Assembly: GCA_020161795.1 (NCBI GenBank)
Contig: JAIUOR010000023.1
Span: 1 to 50,058, forward strand
DNA length: 50,058 nt
Direction: 5' to 3'
Source of the DNA: Actinomycetota bacterium
GTDB taxonomy: Bacteria > Actinomycetota > Actinomycetes > Propionibacteriales > Propionibacteriaceae
Below the pieces are notes generated by a model. It was not told the DNA's origin and searched no databases. It was given only the letters and a program-made list of their open reading frames with translations. This document shows positions 1 through 10,353 of this stretch, piece after piece (the first letter of the stretch is position 1; the number at the start of each line of letters is the position of its first letter). The position numbers and the translations under genes were made by a program.

Positions 1-2
1 CC

Positions 3-740
3 TACCGCTTCGTCAATCAGGGCAGCCACGTGCCCTGGATACGAATCGGAGTCGCCAGCCCCGGCGGGGAAAGCCCCCATTACCTCTTGGCGCGCAAGGT
101 GCCCAGCAAGAATTCGCTGTCGGGAACCTTCACCCTGGCGGAGCGCAGTCTGGTCTGGGTGGACCCCATGGTGGCCTGGCCCGGCGAATCGTGGACGGTG
201 ACGGTGGACGAGTCGCAGCCCACCATCAGCGGCACCGCCGCCGTCGGCAAGAAGCTCACCGCCAGGACCGGCACGCCCGGCTGGGCGCCCGCCGACGCCC
301 GATTCGGCTACCAGTGGCGCCGCGACGGCAAGAAGATCAAGGGCGCCACGAAGGCGACCTACACCCCCAAGGCCGCCGACAAGGGCAAGAAGATCAGCGT
401 CACCGTGACCGCGTCGAAGGCCGGCACCCCGAATATCTCCAGGACCTCCGCCGAGACCAAGGCGGTCAAGGCCGGCAGCCTCACCTCCGCGACGCCCAAG
501 ATCACCGGGAAGGCGAAGGTCGGCAAGAAGCTCAAGACCAAGCCCGGAACCTGGAAGCCCTCGGGCGTGAAGTTCAGCTACCGGTGGCTGCGCGACGGCC
601 AGCCGATCAAGGGCGCCACCAAGTCGACCTACAAGCTCAAGAAGGCCGACAAGGGCAAGCGGATCTCGGTCACGGTGAAGGGATCGAAGGCCGGCTACAC
701 CTCCGTCACCCTGACATCGAAGGCCACCGCGAAGATCTAG
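3..740 (+). CDS. Secreted protein with Ig-like repeats, C-terminal part (5' truncated)
   Basis: The frame is open from the window edge, so this is the last ~246 residues of a longer protein. The C-terminal half holds two copies of a ~80-residue module at about 219-470 and 495-737. Each module has the pattern VGKKL, a Y/F-x-Y-x-W-x-RDG core, an IKGATK(A/S)TY segment, ADKGK(K/R)ISVTV and SKAG. These are typical of the Lys-rich beta-sandwich repeats at the C-terminus of actinobacterial exported proteins. The part before the repeats (FTLAERSLVWVDPMVAWPGE) looks like the end of another extracellular domain. The function is unknown; a cell-surface or secreted role is inferred from the repeats, since the N-terminus and any signal peptide lie outside the window. 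There is no sortase motif at the end (KATAKI then stop). Confidence 0.75.
   Translation, partial: YRFVNQGSHVPWIRIGVASPGGESPHYLLARKVPSKNSLSGTFTLAERSLVWVDPMVAWPGESWTVTVDESQPTISGTAAVGKKLTARTGTPGWAPADARFGYQWRRDGKKIKGATKATYTPKAADKGKKISVTVTASKAGTPNISRTSAETKAVKAGSLTSATPKITGKAKVGKKLKTKPGTWKPSGVKFSYRWLRDGQPIKGATKSTYKLKKADKGKRISVTVKGSKAGYTSVTLTSKATAKI
219..737 (+). repeat. Two tandem Ig-like protein repeats
   Basis: Copy 1 lies at about 219-470 and copy 2 at about 495-737. They share GKKL near the start, W-x-RDG, KGATK, ADKGK and SVTV-x-SKAG in the same order and spacing. The similarity is clear at protein level but diverged at DNA level, so this is an old domain duplication and not a recent tandem repeat. 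Confidence 0.7.
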
Positions 741-772
741 CCCGGCGTTCGCACCCAGCTGGGCGAGTCGCG

Positions 773-778
773 TAGGCT
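773..778 (+). promoter_or_regulatory. Candidate -10 (TAGGCT) for the DUF948 gene
   Basis: TAGGCT fits the actinobacterial TANNNT -10. It would give a leader of about 35 bases that includes the GAGGGA ribosome site at about 807-812 ahead of the ATG at 818. No good -35 is visible, so this is tentative. Confidence 0.35.
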
Positions 779-817
779 GCGGGACGTATCGTCCGTCCTG
801 CACTGAGTGAGGGAACC

Positions 818-1195
818 ATGTCCGCTGGAGAGGTTGCCGGACTGATCGCGGCCGTGGCCGCCGTCGCGCTGGTGGTGTTCTGCGCCGTCCCGCTGCTGAA
901 GCTCGGCCGGGTGCTGGAGGAGCTCCGGCTGGCGGTGCGCGACCTGGGCCACAACTCGGTGCCGATCCTGCAGGAACTCAAGGGGACGGTCAGCGCGACC
1001 AACGAGGAGCTGTCCAAGCTCAGCCTGGTCACCGAGGATGTCGCCAAGGTCAGCGCCCACGCCACGGTGGTCACCGAGAACGCGGCGCAGCTGTCGACGC
1101 TGTTCTCCTCGACCCTGGGCGGTCCGCTGATCAAGACCGCGGCCTTCACCTACGGGGTGCGCAAGGCGGTCGCCAGCAAGAAGAAGGTCAAGTGA
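818..1195 (+). CDS. DUF948 domain-containing membrane protein
   Basis: 125 residues. One N-terminal membrane helix (about residues 5-28, rich in A/V/L) is followed by an amphipathic heptad-like region of about 70 residues (ELRLAVRDLGHNSVPILQEL and onward). The C-terminus is basic and ends in KKKVK. This matches the DUF948 family, small membrane-anchored coiled-coil proteins often found just upstream of alaS in actinobacteria. Biochemical function is unknown; a role at the envelope is inferred from the topology. GAGGGA lies 6 bases before the ATG. The stop TGA shares one base with the start of the next gene, so the two are probably translationally coupled. Confidence 0.85.
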   Translation: MSAGEVAGLIAAVAAVALVVFCAVPLLKLGRVLEELRLAVRDLGHNSVPILQELKGTVSATNEELSKLSLVTEDVAKVSAHATVVTENAAQLSTLFSSTLGGPLIKTAAFTYGVRKAVASKKKVK

Positions 1196-1422
1196 TGGGC
1201 AAACGCCTGTTCTGGTTCGCCGTCGGTGTCGGCGTCGCTGCGTTCGTGGTGGTGAAGGGCAAGGAGCTCTACCACCGCTACACGCCGCAGGGCGTGGCCG
1301 AGCAGATCGACAAGGCCCGGGTCGACGCCGGCTCGTGGATCGGCGATTTCCTCTCCACCATGGGCGAGGCCATGGACGCCCGCGAGGACGAGTTGCGCGA
1401 GGCTCTCGGCCTGGAGCGGTGA
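1195..1422 (+). CDS. Small membrane-anchored hypothetical protein
   Basis: 75 residues. It begins MGKRLFWFAVGVGVAAF, giving one membrane helix (about residues 4-22), followed by a charged amphipathic tail ending in REALGLER. An in-frame GTG lies one codon upstream at 1192, but the ATG at 1195 overlaps the DUF948 stop in a TGATG arrangement and is the more natural start. Its place between the DUF948 gene and alaS is typical of actinobacteria. With the DUF948 protein it may form a small envelope-associated pair; the function is not known. Confidence 0.75.
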   Translation: MGKRLFWFAVGVGVAAFVVVKGKELYHRYTPQGVAEQIDKARVDAGSWIGDFLSTMGEAMDAREDELREALGLER

Positions 1423-1483
1423 CCCTCACCGTTCCAGGAGACCTCCACCATCGCCCGCCCCATTCGAACTAAGGACTCACCCA

Positions 1484-4132
<2,649 letters not shown>

Positions 4133-4134
4133 GC

Positions 4135-4581
4135 ATGCGTCCCGGTGTCCGGCTGGCACTCGACTGGGGAGCCGCGCGGATCGGGGTGGCGGCCTGCGAT
4201 CCGGCCGGCACCCTGGCCTACCCGGTCGAGACCGTGCCGGCCGGCCCGTCAGCGCTGCCTCGGATAGCGGCGCTGGTGGCGGAGTACGAGCCGATCGAGC
4301 TCGTCCTCGGCCTGCCCAGAACGCTGGCGGGCACCGAGTCGTATGCTGCGGCCACCATCCGGACGGCGGCCGGCGAACTGGCCGCCGAACTGCCCGGGCT
4401 CACGATCCGCCTGGTGGACGAGCGGCTCTCCACCGCCGCCGCATCCCGGCAACTCGGCCAGGCCGGCCGATCCACCCGGCGCCAGCGGAAGATCATCGAT
4501 CAGGCGGCAGCGGTCGCTATCTTGGAAGGTGCACTGGCCCAGGAGCGGGCAACCGGCCAACCAGCAGGGGAAACACTATGA
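4135..4581 (+). CDS. ruvX: Putative pre-16S rRNA nuclease / RuvX (YqgF)
   Basis: 148 residues with the RNase H-like YqgF fold. The first acidic motif is LALDWGAARIGVAACDP near the N-terminus, then LVLGLPRTLAG around residue 60, then DERLST around 100, and a final IIDQAAAVAIL helix carrying the last catalytic Asp. YqgF family members process the 5' end of 16S rRNA in E. coli and were first described as Holliday-junction resolvase-like. It lies 2 bases after alaS and its TGA overlaps the mltG ATG (ATGA), a standard actinobacterial arrangement. In the family, the usual ACSDP is ACDP here, a small change next to the catalytic motif. Confidence 0.95.
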   Translation: MRPGVRLALDWGAARIGVAACDPAGTLAYPVETVPAGPSALPRIAALVAEYEPIELVLGLPRTLAGTESYAAATIRTAAGELAAELPGLTIRLVDERLSTAAASRQLGQAGRSTRRQRKIIDQAAAVAILEGALAQERATGQPAGETL

Positions 4582-5699
4582 CGGCCAGACGAGCCATCGA
4601 GCCCGATGAGGAGAGGCCCTCGGCGTCGCGCGCCAAGGGCTGGATCGCGGTCGCGGTGTCGCTGGCCGTCCTGCTCGCCGGCGGCGCGCTGGCCTGGGTG
4701 TTCGCCCGGGACGCGCTGCGGAGCTGGTTCGTCTCCGCCGACTTCCCCGGCCCGGGTGGCCCAGAGGTCGTCGTCACCATTCCCAAGGGCACAAGCATCA
4801 CCGGCATTGGGGCGATCCTGGTCGAGGAGCGGGTGGTCGCCTCGACCTCGGCCTTCGTCCAGGCCGCCTCCGACGTGCCGGAGGCCGCGACGATCGCCGC
4901 CGGCCGGTTCCGGCTGCGCACCGAGATCCCGGCCAGCGAGGCCGTCGCGATGCTGCTCGACCCGGCCAACGTCGAGCGCAGCGCCTTCACGCTGCGGGAG
5001 GGTGGCTGGCTGGCCGACCACGTCGCGGCCATGGCCGAGGCCAGTGGGCTGCCGGCCGGGGAGTTCGAGGATCTGCTGGCCGAGGTCGACTCCCTCGGGC
5101 TGCCGGACTGGTCACAGGATTCGGCCGAGGGCTTCCTGTTCCCCGACACCTACGAACTGCCCGATCCGGTGACGGCCGAGGCCATGATCCGGCTGGCCAC
5201 CGACCGCTTCGCCGACGTGACCGACGATCTCGGCTTCACAGCCGGGGCCGAGGCCCTCGACATCACGCCCCTGGAGGCGCTCGTCGTCGCCAGCATCGTG
5301 GAACGCGAGGTGAACCGGGCCGAGGATCGCCCCAAGGTGGCCCGGGTCATCTACAACCGGCTGGCCGCCGACATGCCGCTGCAGATGGATTCGACCATCC
5401 ACTACGCCAGCGGCCGGCGCGGCAGCGTGTGGACCTCCAGCGACGAACGCGACGACGATTCGCCGTACAACACCTACAAGCGGACGGGTCTGCCGCCGGG
5501 CCCGATCTCGTCCCCGGGGCGGGCCGCCCTGCAGGCCGCGGTCGAACCCGCCGAGGGGGACTGGCTGTTCTTCGTCGCCGTCGATCTCGACACCGGCGAG
5601 ACCAGGTTCTCCTCGACCTACGCCGATCACCAGAAGGCGGTCGACGAACTGCATGCCTGGTGCGCAGCGAGCCCGGAGAACCGCGCGAAGTGCGGCTGA
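4578..5699 (+). CDS. mltG: Endolytic transglycosylase MltG, copy 1
   Basis: 373 residues. It cleaves nascent peptidoglycan glycan strands at the outer face of the membrane and so sets strand length. A short cytoplasmic N-terminus is followed by one membrane helix (about residues 23-45) and a LysM-like segment (EVVVTIPKGTSITGIGAIL). The YceG/MltG catalytic domain has PDTYELP, ASIVEREV (predicted catalytic Glu at about 242), RVIYNRL and SPYNTY-x-x-x-GLPPGPI. It ends with CAASPENRAKCG, a C-x9-C pair that is also present in copy 2 and may form a disulfide outside the cell. The start at 4578 overlaps the ruvX stop. A much longer frame opens upstream at 3975 but it runs through alaS and ruvX and is not real. 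Confidence 0.96.
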   Translation: MTARRAIEPDEERPSASRAKGWIAVAVSLAVLLAGGALAWVFARDALRSWFVSADFPGPGGPEVVVTIPKGTSITGIGAILVEERVVASTSAFVQAASDVPEAATIAAGRFRLRTEIPASEAVAMLLDPANVERSAFTLREGGWLADHVAAMAEASGLPAGEFEDLLAEVDSLGLPDWSQDSAEGFLFPDTYELPDPVTAEAMIRLATDRFADVTDDLGFTAGAEALDITPLEALVVASIVEREVNRAEDRPKVARVIYNRLAADMPLQMDSTIHYASGRRGSVWTSSDERDDDSPYNTYKRTGLPPGPISSPGRAALQAAVEPAEGDWLFFVAVDLDTGETRFSSTYADHQKAVDELHAWCAASPENRAKCG

Positions 5700-5717
5700 A
5701 TAGCTTGGGAGGTCGGC

Positions 5718-5723
5718 TAGGGT
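5718..5723 (+). promoter_or_regulatory. Candidate -10 (TAGGGT) for mltG copy 2
   Basis: TAGGGT lies in the short gap between the two mltG copies, about 30 bases before the second ATG. It is followed by a GAAGGGG ribosome site at 5743-5749. This would let copy 2 be transcribed separately. No clear -35 is visible. Confidence 0.3.
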
Positions 5724-5754
5724 TGCTCCAGGCGACCACGACGAAGGGGTATTG

Positions 5755-6888
5755 ATGGCCTGGTTCACCAGGAACCTGCGGGACTCCGAGACCGGCCGGA
5801 TCAGTGGTAAGGAGATCTGGCTGCGGGCCCGAAGTGCCTTCGCCGTCGTGTTGAGCGTAGGGGTGCTGGTCGGCGGCGCCGCCGTCGTGTCGGACCGGGT
5901 GGACACCGCGTGGACGGAGTTCCGCACCGCGGAGGACTACATCGGCGAGGGCGTCAGCCCCGTCGAGGTGGAGATCCCCAAGGGTGCCGCGCTGTCGGCG
6001 ATCGCCGACATCCTGGTGGAGAACGGCGTGATCAAGACCGCCAAGGCATTCGACCGGGAGGCCGCGGCCAACCCGGATTCGAAGAACATCTCGTACGGCC
6101 GGTACAACCTCAAGACCGAACTGCCCGCCAAGCTCGCCCTCTCCATGCTGCTCGATCCGGCGAACCTGGTGCGCAACTGGATGACGCTGACCGAGGGCCA
6201 GCGGCTGGACGTCCAGGTTCAGCAGATGTCGAAGGCCACCGGCATCCCGGCGAAGGAATTCGACGCCGTCCTGAAGAAGTGGAAGAAGCTCGGCCTGCCG
6301 AAGTGGGCGAAGAAGTCGGCCGACGGCTTCCTGTTCCCCGACACCTACGAGCTCCCCCAGGAGCCGAAGGCGGCCGGCGTGATCAAGCTCGCCACCGATC
6401 AGTTCAAGAAGGTGATCAAGGAGCTCGACTTCGCCGACGCGGCCAAGGAGCTCGGCGTCACCCCCCATCAGGCGGTGGTGATCGCGAGCATCATCGAGAA
6501 GGAGGTCTTCCGCGACGAGGATCGCGCGAAGGTCGCCCGGGTGATCTACAACCGGCTCGAGAAGGGCATGACGCTCGGCATGGACTCCACGGCGATCTAT
6601 GCCTCCTGGCGGGAGGGGCTGGAGAAGACGGATCTCTACCTCGACTCGCCCTACAACACCCGGGTCAACAAGGGCCTGCCGCCCACCCCGATCAACTCCC
6701 CGGGGAAGGCCACCCTGGAGGCCGCGGTGAATCCGGCGGACGGTGACTGGCTCTACTTCGTCACCGTGGATCTGGAGAGCGGCGAGACGGAGTTCAGCGC
6801 CGATGAGGCCGGCTTCCTGGACAGCAAGGCCAAGTTCCAGGCCTGGTGCGCGGAGAGCAAGGAGAACCAGAAGCTGTGCGAGGTGTGA
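5755..6888 (+). CDS. Endolytic transglycosylase MltG, copy 2 (tandem paralogue)
   Basis: 377 residues from the ATG at 5755, preceded by GAAGGGG (5743-5749). An in-frame TTG one codon upstream is less likely. It has one membrane helix (about residues 24-45), a LysM-like segment (VEVEIPKGAALSAIADIL) and the MltG domain with PDTYELP, ASIIEKEV (predicted catalytic Glu about 248), RVIYNRL, SPYNTR and GLPPTPINSPG. The end CAESKENQKLC repeats the C-x9-C pair of copy 1. It is clearly paralogous to copy 1 but richer in lysine, and it has lost the C-terminal H of the family's FSxTxxxH segment (FSADEAGF here). It sits where aroE is found in related genomes. It is probably an active enzyme, perhaps specialised; this is inference from retained motifs. 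Confidence 0.93.
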   Translation: MAWFTRNLRDSETGRISGKEIWLRARSAFAVVLSVGVLVGGAAVVSDRVDTAWTEFRTAEDYIGEGVSPVEVEIPKGAALSAIADILVENGVIKTAKAFDREAAANPDSKNISYGRYNLKTELPAKLALSMLLDPANLVRNWMTLTEGQRLDVQVQQMSKATGIPAKEFDAVLKKWKKLGLPKWAKKSADGFLFPDTYELPQEPKAAGVIKLATDQFKKVIKELDFADAAKELGVTPHQAVVIASIIEKEVFRDEDRAKVARVIYNRLEKGMTLGMDSTAIYASWREGLEKTDLYLDSPYNTRVNKGLPPTPINSPGKATLEAAVNPADGDWLYFVTVDLESGETEFSADEAGFLDSKAKFQAWCAESKENQKLCEV

Positions 6889-6935
6889 GCCGGGACGACC
6901 CGTGGCCGCTGTGCGGCGCGCCGGTCGTTTGGTGA

Positions 6936-6941
6936 CAGACT
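6936..6941 (+). promoter_or_regulatory. Candidate leaderless -10 (CAGACT) for aroC
   Basis: CAGACT ends exactly 7 bases before the aroC ATG, and no Shine-Dalgarno is present. The spacing matches the priA, fmt, rpe and metH promoters in this window, although the first base is C instead of T. Confidence 0.4.
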
Positions 6942-6948
6942 GACGGCC

Positions 6949-8136
6949 ATGCTGCGTTACCTCACTGCCGGAGAGTCCCACGGCCGTGCCCTGGTCGCCA
7001 CGATCGAGGGCATTCCGGCCCATGTCGCGGTCACCACCGACGACGTCGCCGCCGCGCTGGCCCGCCGCCGGCTCGGCTTCGGCAGGGGCGCGCGGATGAA
7101 GTTCGAAGCCGACGAGGTCACCCTGCTGACCGGCGTCCGGCACGGTGAGACCCTGGGTTCGCCGGTGGCGATCCTGATCGGCAACTCCGAGTGGCCCAAG
7201 TGGGAGACGGTGATGGCGGCCGATCCGGTGCCCGCCGAGGAGTTGGAGGCGCTGGCCCGCAACGCCGCCCTCACCCGGCCACGGCCCGGCCATGCCGACC
7301 TGGCCGGCATGCAGAAGTACGACTGGGCCGAGGCGCGGCCCATCCTGGAGCGGGCCTCGGCGCGGGAGACCGCCGCGCGGGTGGCGATCGGACGGATCGC
7401 GGCGAACTTCCTGGAACAGGCGCTCGGGGTACGGGTGCTCAGCCACGTGGTGGCGCTCGGCGGCGTGGCCTCCAGCGCGCCCGACCTGCCGGATCCCGGC
7501 GACCTCGAGGCGATCGACGCCGACCCGGTGCGGTGCTTCGACCCGGCGGCCAGCGCCGCCATGCAGGCGGAGGTGGAGGCGGCCAAGAAGGACGGCGACA
7601 CCCTGGGCGGCGTGGTCGAGGTGCTGGCCTATGGTCTGCCGCCCGGTCTCGGCTCCCACATCCAGGGCGATCGCCGGCTGGATGCCCGGCTGGCCGGAGC
7701 GCTGATGGGGATTCAGGCGATCAAGGGCGTCGAGGTGGGTGACGGGTTCCGGCTCGCGGCCACCCGCGGCTCGCTGGCGCACGACGAGATGGTTCCCGGC
7801 GAAGGCCGGATCGCGCGGGTCTCGAACCGCTCCGGCGGCACCGAGGGCGGCATGAGCAACGGCGAGGTGCTGCGGGTGCGGGCCGCGATGAAGCCCATCG
7901 CGACGGTCCCGCGGGCGCTGCGCACGGTCGACGTCGTCACCGGCGAGGCCGCGGCCGCCCACCACCAGCGCTCCGACGTCTGCGCGGTGCCGGCCGCCGG
8001 CGTGGTGGCCGAGGCGATGGTGGCCCTGGTGCTGGCCGAGGTGGTGCTGGAGAAGTTCGGCGGCGACTCGCTGGCCGAGACCAGGCGCAACGTCGCCGGC
8101 TACCTGGCTGGGCTGGCCGACAAGCAACTGTGGTGA
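6949..8136 (+). CDS. aroC: Chorismate synthase
   Basis: 395 residues. It converts 5-enolpyruvylshikimate-3-phosphate to chorismate with reduced FMN, the last step of the shikimate pathway. Family signatures are visible: [20 protein letters not shown] at the N-terminus, [12 protein letters not shown], a long [12 protein letters not shown] segment, [12 protein letters not shown], and a C-terminal [21 protein letters not shown]. All core motifs are intact. The start has no ribosome site but sits 7 bases after a -10-like hexamer, so translation from a leaderless message is likely. The GTG of aroK overlaps its stop (GTGA), so aroC-aroK-aroB form one tightly coupled unit. Confidence 0.97.
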   Translation: MLRYLTAGESHGRALVATIEGIPAHVAVTTDDVAAALARRRLGFGRGARMKFEADEVTLLTGVRHGETLGSPVAILIGNSEWPKWETVMAADPVPAEELEALARNAALTRPRPGHADLAGMQKYDWAEARPILERASARETAARVAIGRIAANFLEQALGVRVLSHVVALGGVASSAPDLPDPGDLEAIDADPVRCFDPAASAAMQAEVEAAKKDGDTLGGVVEVLAYGLPPGLGSHIQGDRRLDARLAGALMGIQAIKGVEVGDGFRLAATRGSLAHDEMVPGEGRIARVSNRSGGTEGGMSNGEVLRVRAAMKPIATVPRALRTVDVVTGEAAAAHHQRSDVCAVPAAGVVAEAMVALVLAEVVLEKFGGDSLAETRRNVAGYLAGLADKQLW

Positions 8137-8642
8137 CCGCCGGGCAGCTGATCCTGGTCGGAGCGCCGGCCGCGGGCAAGACCACGGTCGGCCGGCTGGT
8201 CGCGGAACGGGCCGGGCTGCCCTTCACCGACACCGACGAACTGCTCTCGGAGCATCTCGGGATGAGCCTGCCGGAAGCCTGGGCGAGCCTGCCGGAACCG
8301 GAGTTGGTCACCCGCGAGGTCGAGGTCTGCCAGGCGGCGATGGCCCGGCCCGGAGTGATCGCGCTGGGCAGCCGGTCGCCGGCTGAACCGCGGATCCGCG
8401 CCCTGCTGGCGGGACGGCGCGTGCTGTGGCTGCGGGTCTCGTCCACCCAGCTCACCAGGCGGCTCGGCATGGCCAGCCTCGGCATGGAGACGCTGGCCGC
8501 GGTCCGCGCGCGCATGGACGCGCTACTCGGGCAGCGTGAACCCTGGTATGAAGAGGTCGCCACGCTTCGGCTGGACACCGACCGGCTCGACGTGGGAGCT
8601 GTCGCCGACCGGGTCGAGCAGGCCTGGGAAGGGAGTGCATGA
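8133..8642 (+). CDS. aroK: Shikimate kinase-like protein with altered active site
   Basis: 169 residues from the GTG at 8133 (GTGA overlap with aroC). Size, Walker A (GAPAAGKTT, residues 10-18) and operon position all say shikimate kinase, which phosphorylates shikimate at O3. DxD-type acidic residues D33/D35 and the late Arg (R135, in [10 protein letters not shown]) are kept. Several substrate-binding features known from the M. tuberculosis enzyme look lost by eye alignment. The FR pair after the GE motif is V59-T60, the GGG loop is G79-S80-R81, and the lid arginine (R117 in M. tuberculosis) has no counterpart in the region [12 protein letters not shown]. It may be a divergent but active kinase or one that has changed substrate. 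The ATG of aroB overlaps its stop. Confidence 0.8.
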   Translation: MTAGQLILVGAPAAGKTTVGRLVAERAGLPFTDTDELLSEHLGMSLPEAWASLPEPELVTREVEVCQAAMARPGVIALGSRSPAEPRIRALLAGRRVLWLRVSSTQLTRRLGMASLGMETLAAVRARMDALLGQREPWYEEVATLRLDTDRLDVGAVADRVEQAWEGSA

Positions 8643-9724
8643 TCGTGTGGGATCCCGTGGATGTCTTCACCGAACAGCCCTATCAGGTGCTCGTCGAGCA
8701 CGGGGTCTCCGCTCTGCTGCCGCAGTTCCTCGACGGCGTGGCACGGGTGGCCATCGTCCATCCGCCGGAAATGGCCCAGCTCGCCGCCCGCATCGCCCGC
8801 GGCCTGGAGCAGCGGGTGACCCGGATCGTCGTCCCGGACGCGGAGCAGGCCAAGACCCCGGCCGTGCTGGCGCGGTGCTGGGACGAACTGGCCGAGGCCG
8901 GCTTCACCCGTTCGGATGCGATCGTCGGCCTGGGCGGCGGGGCCACCACCGACCTGGCCGGGTTCGTGGCCGCCACCTGGCTGCGCGGGGTGCGGTACAT
9001 CGCCATGCCGACAACGGTGCTGGCGATGGTGGACGCCGCCGTCGGAGGCAAGACCGGGATCAACCTGGACGCCGGCAAGAACCTGGTCGGTGCCTTCTAC
9101 GAGCCGTTCACGGTGCTGGGCGATCTGGACTACCTCGGCACCCTGCCGGAGCGGGAACTGCGTTCCGGGTTCGCCGAGGTGCTCAAATGCGGTTTCATCG
9201 CCGATCCGCAGATCCTCGACGACTTCGAGGCCGCTCCCGGTGAGGCGCTGGCGCCCTCCGACCTCCAGGCCGGGCTGATCCGTCGCGCCGTGGCGGTGAA
9301 GGCGCGGGTGGTCTCCGCGGATCTGCGCGAGCGCACCGGCGAGGGCACCGAGATCGGCCGCGAGGCACTGAACTACGGTCACACCCTCGGCCACGCCATC
9401 GAACGGCACCTGCACTTCGCCGGCCGGCACGGCGAGGCTATCAGCGTCGGCATGGTGTTCGCCGCAGAACTGGCCCGGCGGCTGGGCCTGATCGAATCCA
9501 CCCTGGTGGCGCGGCACCGCGAGGTGTTGACCGCGGCCGGGCTGCCGATCGGCTTCGACGCCACGGCCTGGCCCGCGCTGCGCGCGGCCATGAGCCTGGA
9601 CAAGAAGGCCCGCGGAACCAGCGTCCGGTTCGTCCTGCTGCATGGCCTGGGGATCCCCGCGATCCAGGCCAATCCGCCCGAGGAGACGATGGCTTCGGCC
9701 TACCGCGCGCTCACGTCCGGCTGA
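8639..9724 (+). CDS. aroB: 3-dehydroquinate synthase
   Basis: 361 residues. It converts DAHP to 3-dehydroquinate using NAD+ and a metal ion, the second shikimate step. Motifs are intact: GLGGGATTDLAGFVAATW (NAD site), the MPTTVLAMVDAAVGGKTGIN segment, the GFAEVLKCG metal-site region, and NYGHTLGHAIE with the metal-binding histidines. The start overlaps the aroK stop (ATGA). In many actinobacteria aroB is followed by a type II dehydroquinase (aroQ/aroD) and pepQ before efp. Neither is present here, so dehydroquinase must be encoded elsewhere. Confidence 0.97.
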   Translation: MIVWDPVDVFTEQPYQVLVEHGVSALLPQFLDGVARVAIVHPPEMAQLAARIARGLEQRVTRIVVPDAEQAKTPAVLARCWDELAEAGFTRSDAIVGLGGGATTDLAGFVAATWLRGVRYIAMPTTVLAMVDAAVGGKTGINLDAGKNLVGAFYEPFTVLGDLDYLGTLPERELRSGFAEVLKCGFIADPQILDDFEAAPGEALAPSDLQAGLIRRAVAVKARVVSADLRERTGEGTEIGREALNYGHTLGHAIERHLHFAGRHGEAISVGMVFAAELARRLGLIESTLVARHREVLTAAGLPIGFDATAWPALRAAMSLDKKARGTSVRFVLLHGLGIPAIQANPPEETMASAYRALTSG

Positions 9725-9756
9725 CCGCGAAGGTGCGAGCAGCCCGCGCCAGCGCC

Positions 9757-9762
9757 TAAACT
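9757..9762 (+). promoter_or_regulatory. Candidate -10 (TAAACT) of the efp-nusB transcript
   Basis: TAAACT is a good TANNNT hexamer 34 bases before the efp GTG, giving a leader of roughly 27 bases that contains the GAAGGG ribosome site (9781-9786). No strong -35 is seen. Confidence 0.45.
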
Positions 9763-9795
9763 GACCCGTCGAACATAAGCGAAGGGCGAAAGTAC

Positions 9796-10353
9796 GTGGT
9801 CTCCACCAACGATCTGAAGAATGGCATGGTGCTCGACCTGGACGGTCAGCTGTGGAGCGTCATCTGGTTCCAGCACCACAAGCCCGGCAAGGGCAACACG
9901 GTGGTGCGCACCAAGCTCAAGCATGTGCTGAGCGGCAAGGTGGTCGACCGGACCTTCAACTCCGACATCAAGGTGGACACCGCCAACGTCGACCGCCGCG
10001 AGATGCAGTACCTGTACCACGACGGCGACGGCTACGTCTTCATGGACACCAGCACCTACGACCAGCTGACGCTGGCCGAGGACACCGTCGGCGATGCCAA
10101 GAACTACCTGCTGGAGAATGCGCTGGCTACCGTCGCGCTGCACGAGGGAAACCCGCTGTACATCGACCTGCCGGCCTCGGTGGAGCTGGAAGTGACCTAC
10201 ACCGAGCCCGGCCTGCAGGGCGACCGCTCCACCGGTGGCACCAAGCCCGCCACGGTCGAGACCGGCGTCCAGATCCAGGTGCCGCTCTTCATCAACACCG
10301 GCGACCGGGTCAAGGTCGATACCCGCGAGGGCAACTACCTGGGTCGGGTCTAG
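9796..10353 (+). CDS. efp: Elongation factor P
   Basis: 185 residues in the three beta-barrel EF-P layout. It relieves ribosome stalling at consecutive prolines by entering the E site. The functional loop reads HHKPGKGNT with the tip lysine at residue 32. Actinobacterial EF-Ps usually carry an unmodified PGKGP loop, and here the last proline is Asn. No EpmA/EarP/YmfI-type modification gene is nearby. The C-terminal signature [20 protein letters not shown] is canonical. The start is GTG at 9796, 9 bases after GAAGGG. nusB starts at the very next base after the stop, so the two are coupled. Confidence 0.97.
   Translation: MVSTNDLKNGMVLDLDGQLWSVIWFQHHKPGKGNTVVRTKLKHVLSGKVVDRTFNSDIKVDTANVDRREMQYLYHDGDGYVFMDTSTYDQLTLAEDTVGDAKNYLLENALATVALHEGNPLYIDLPASVELEVTYTEPGLQGDRSTGGTKPATVETGVQIQVPLFINTGDRVKVDTREGNYLGRV

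Noticed and set aside
754-763. CCCAGCTGGG palindrome after the repeat-protein gene
   Set aside because: A loop-less 10-base palindrome is expected by chance in GC-rich DNA and lacks a T-tract.
5347-8127. 926-codon minus-strand open frame opposite mltG copy 2 and aroC
   Set aside because: Same shadow effect; composition is H/R/G/Q-rich with no recognisable domain, and the plus-strand genes are certain.
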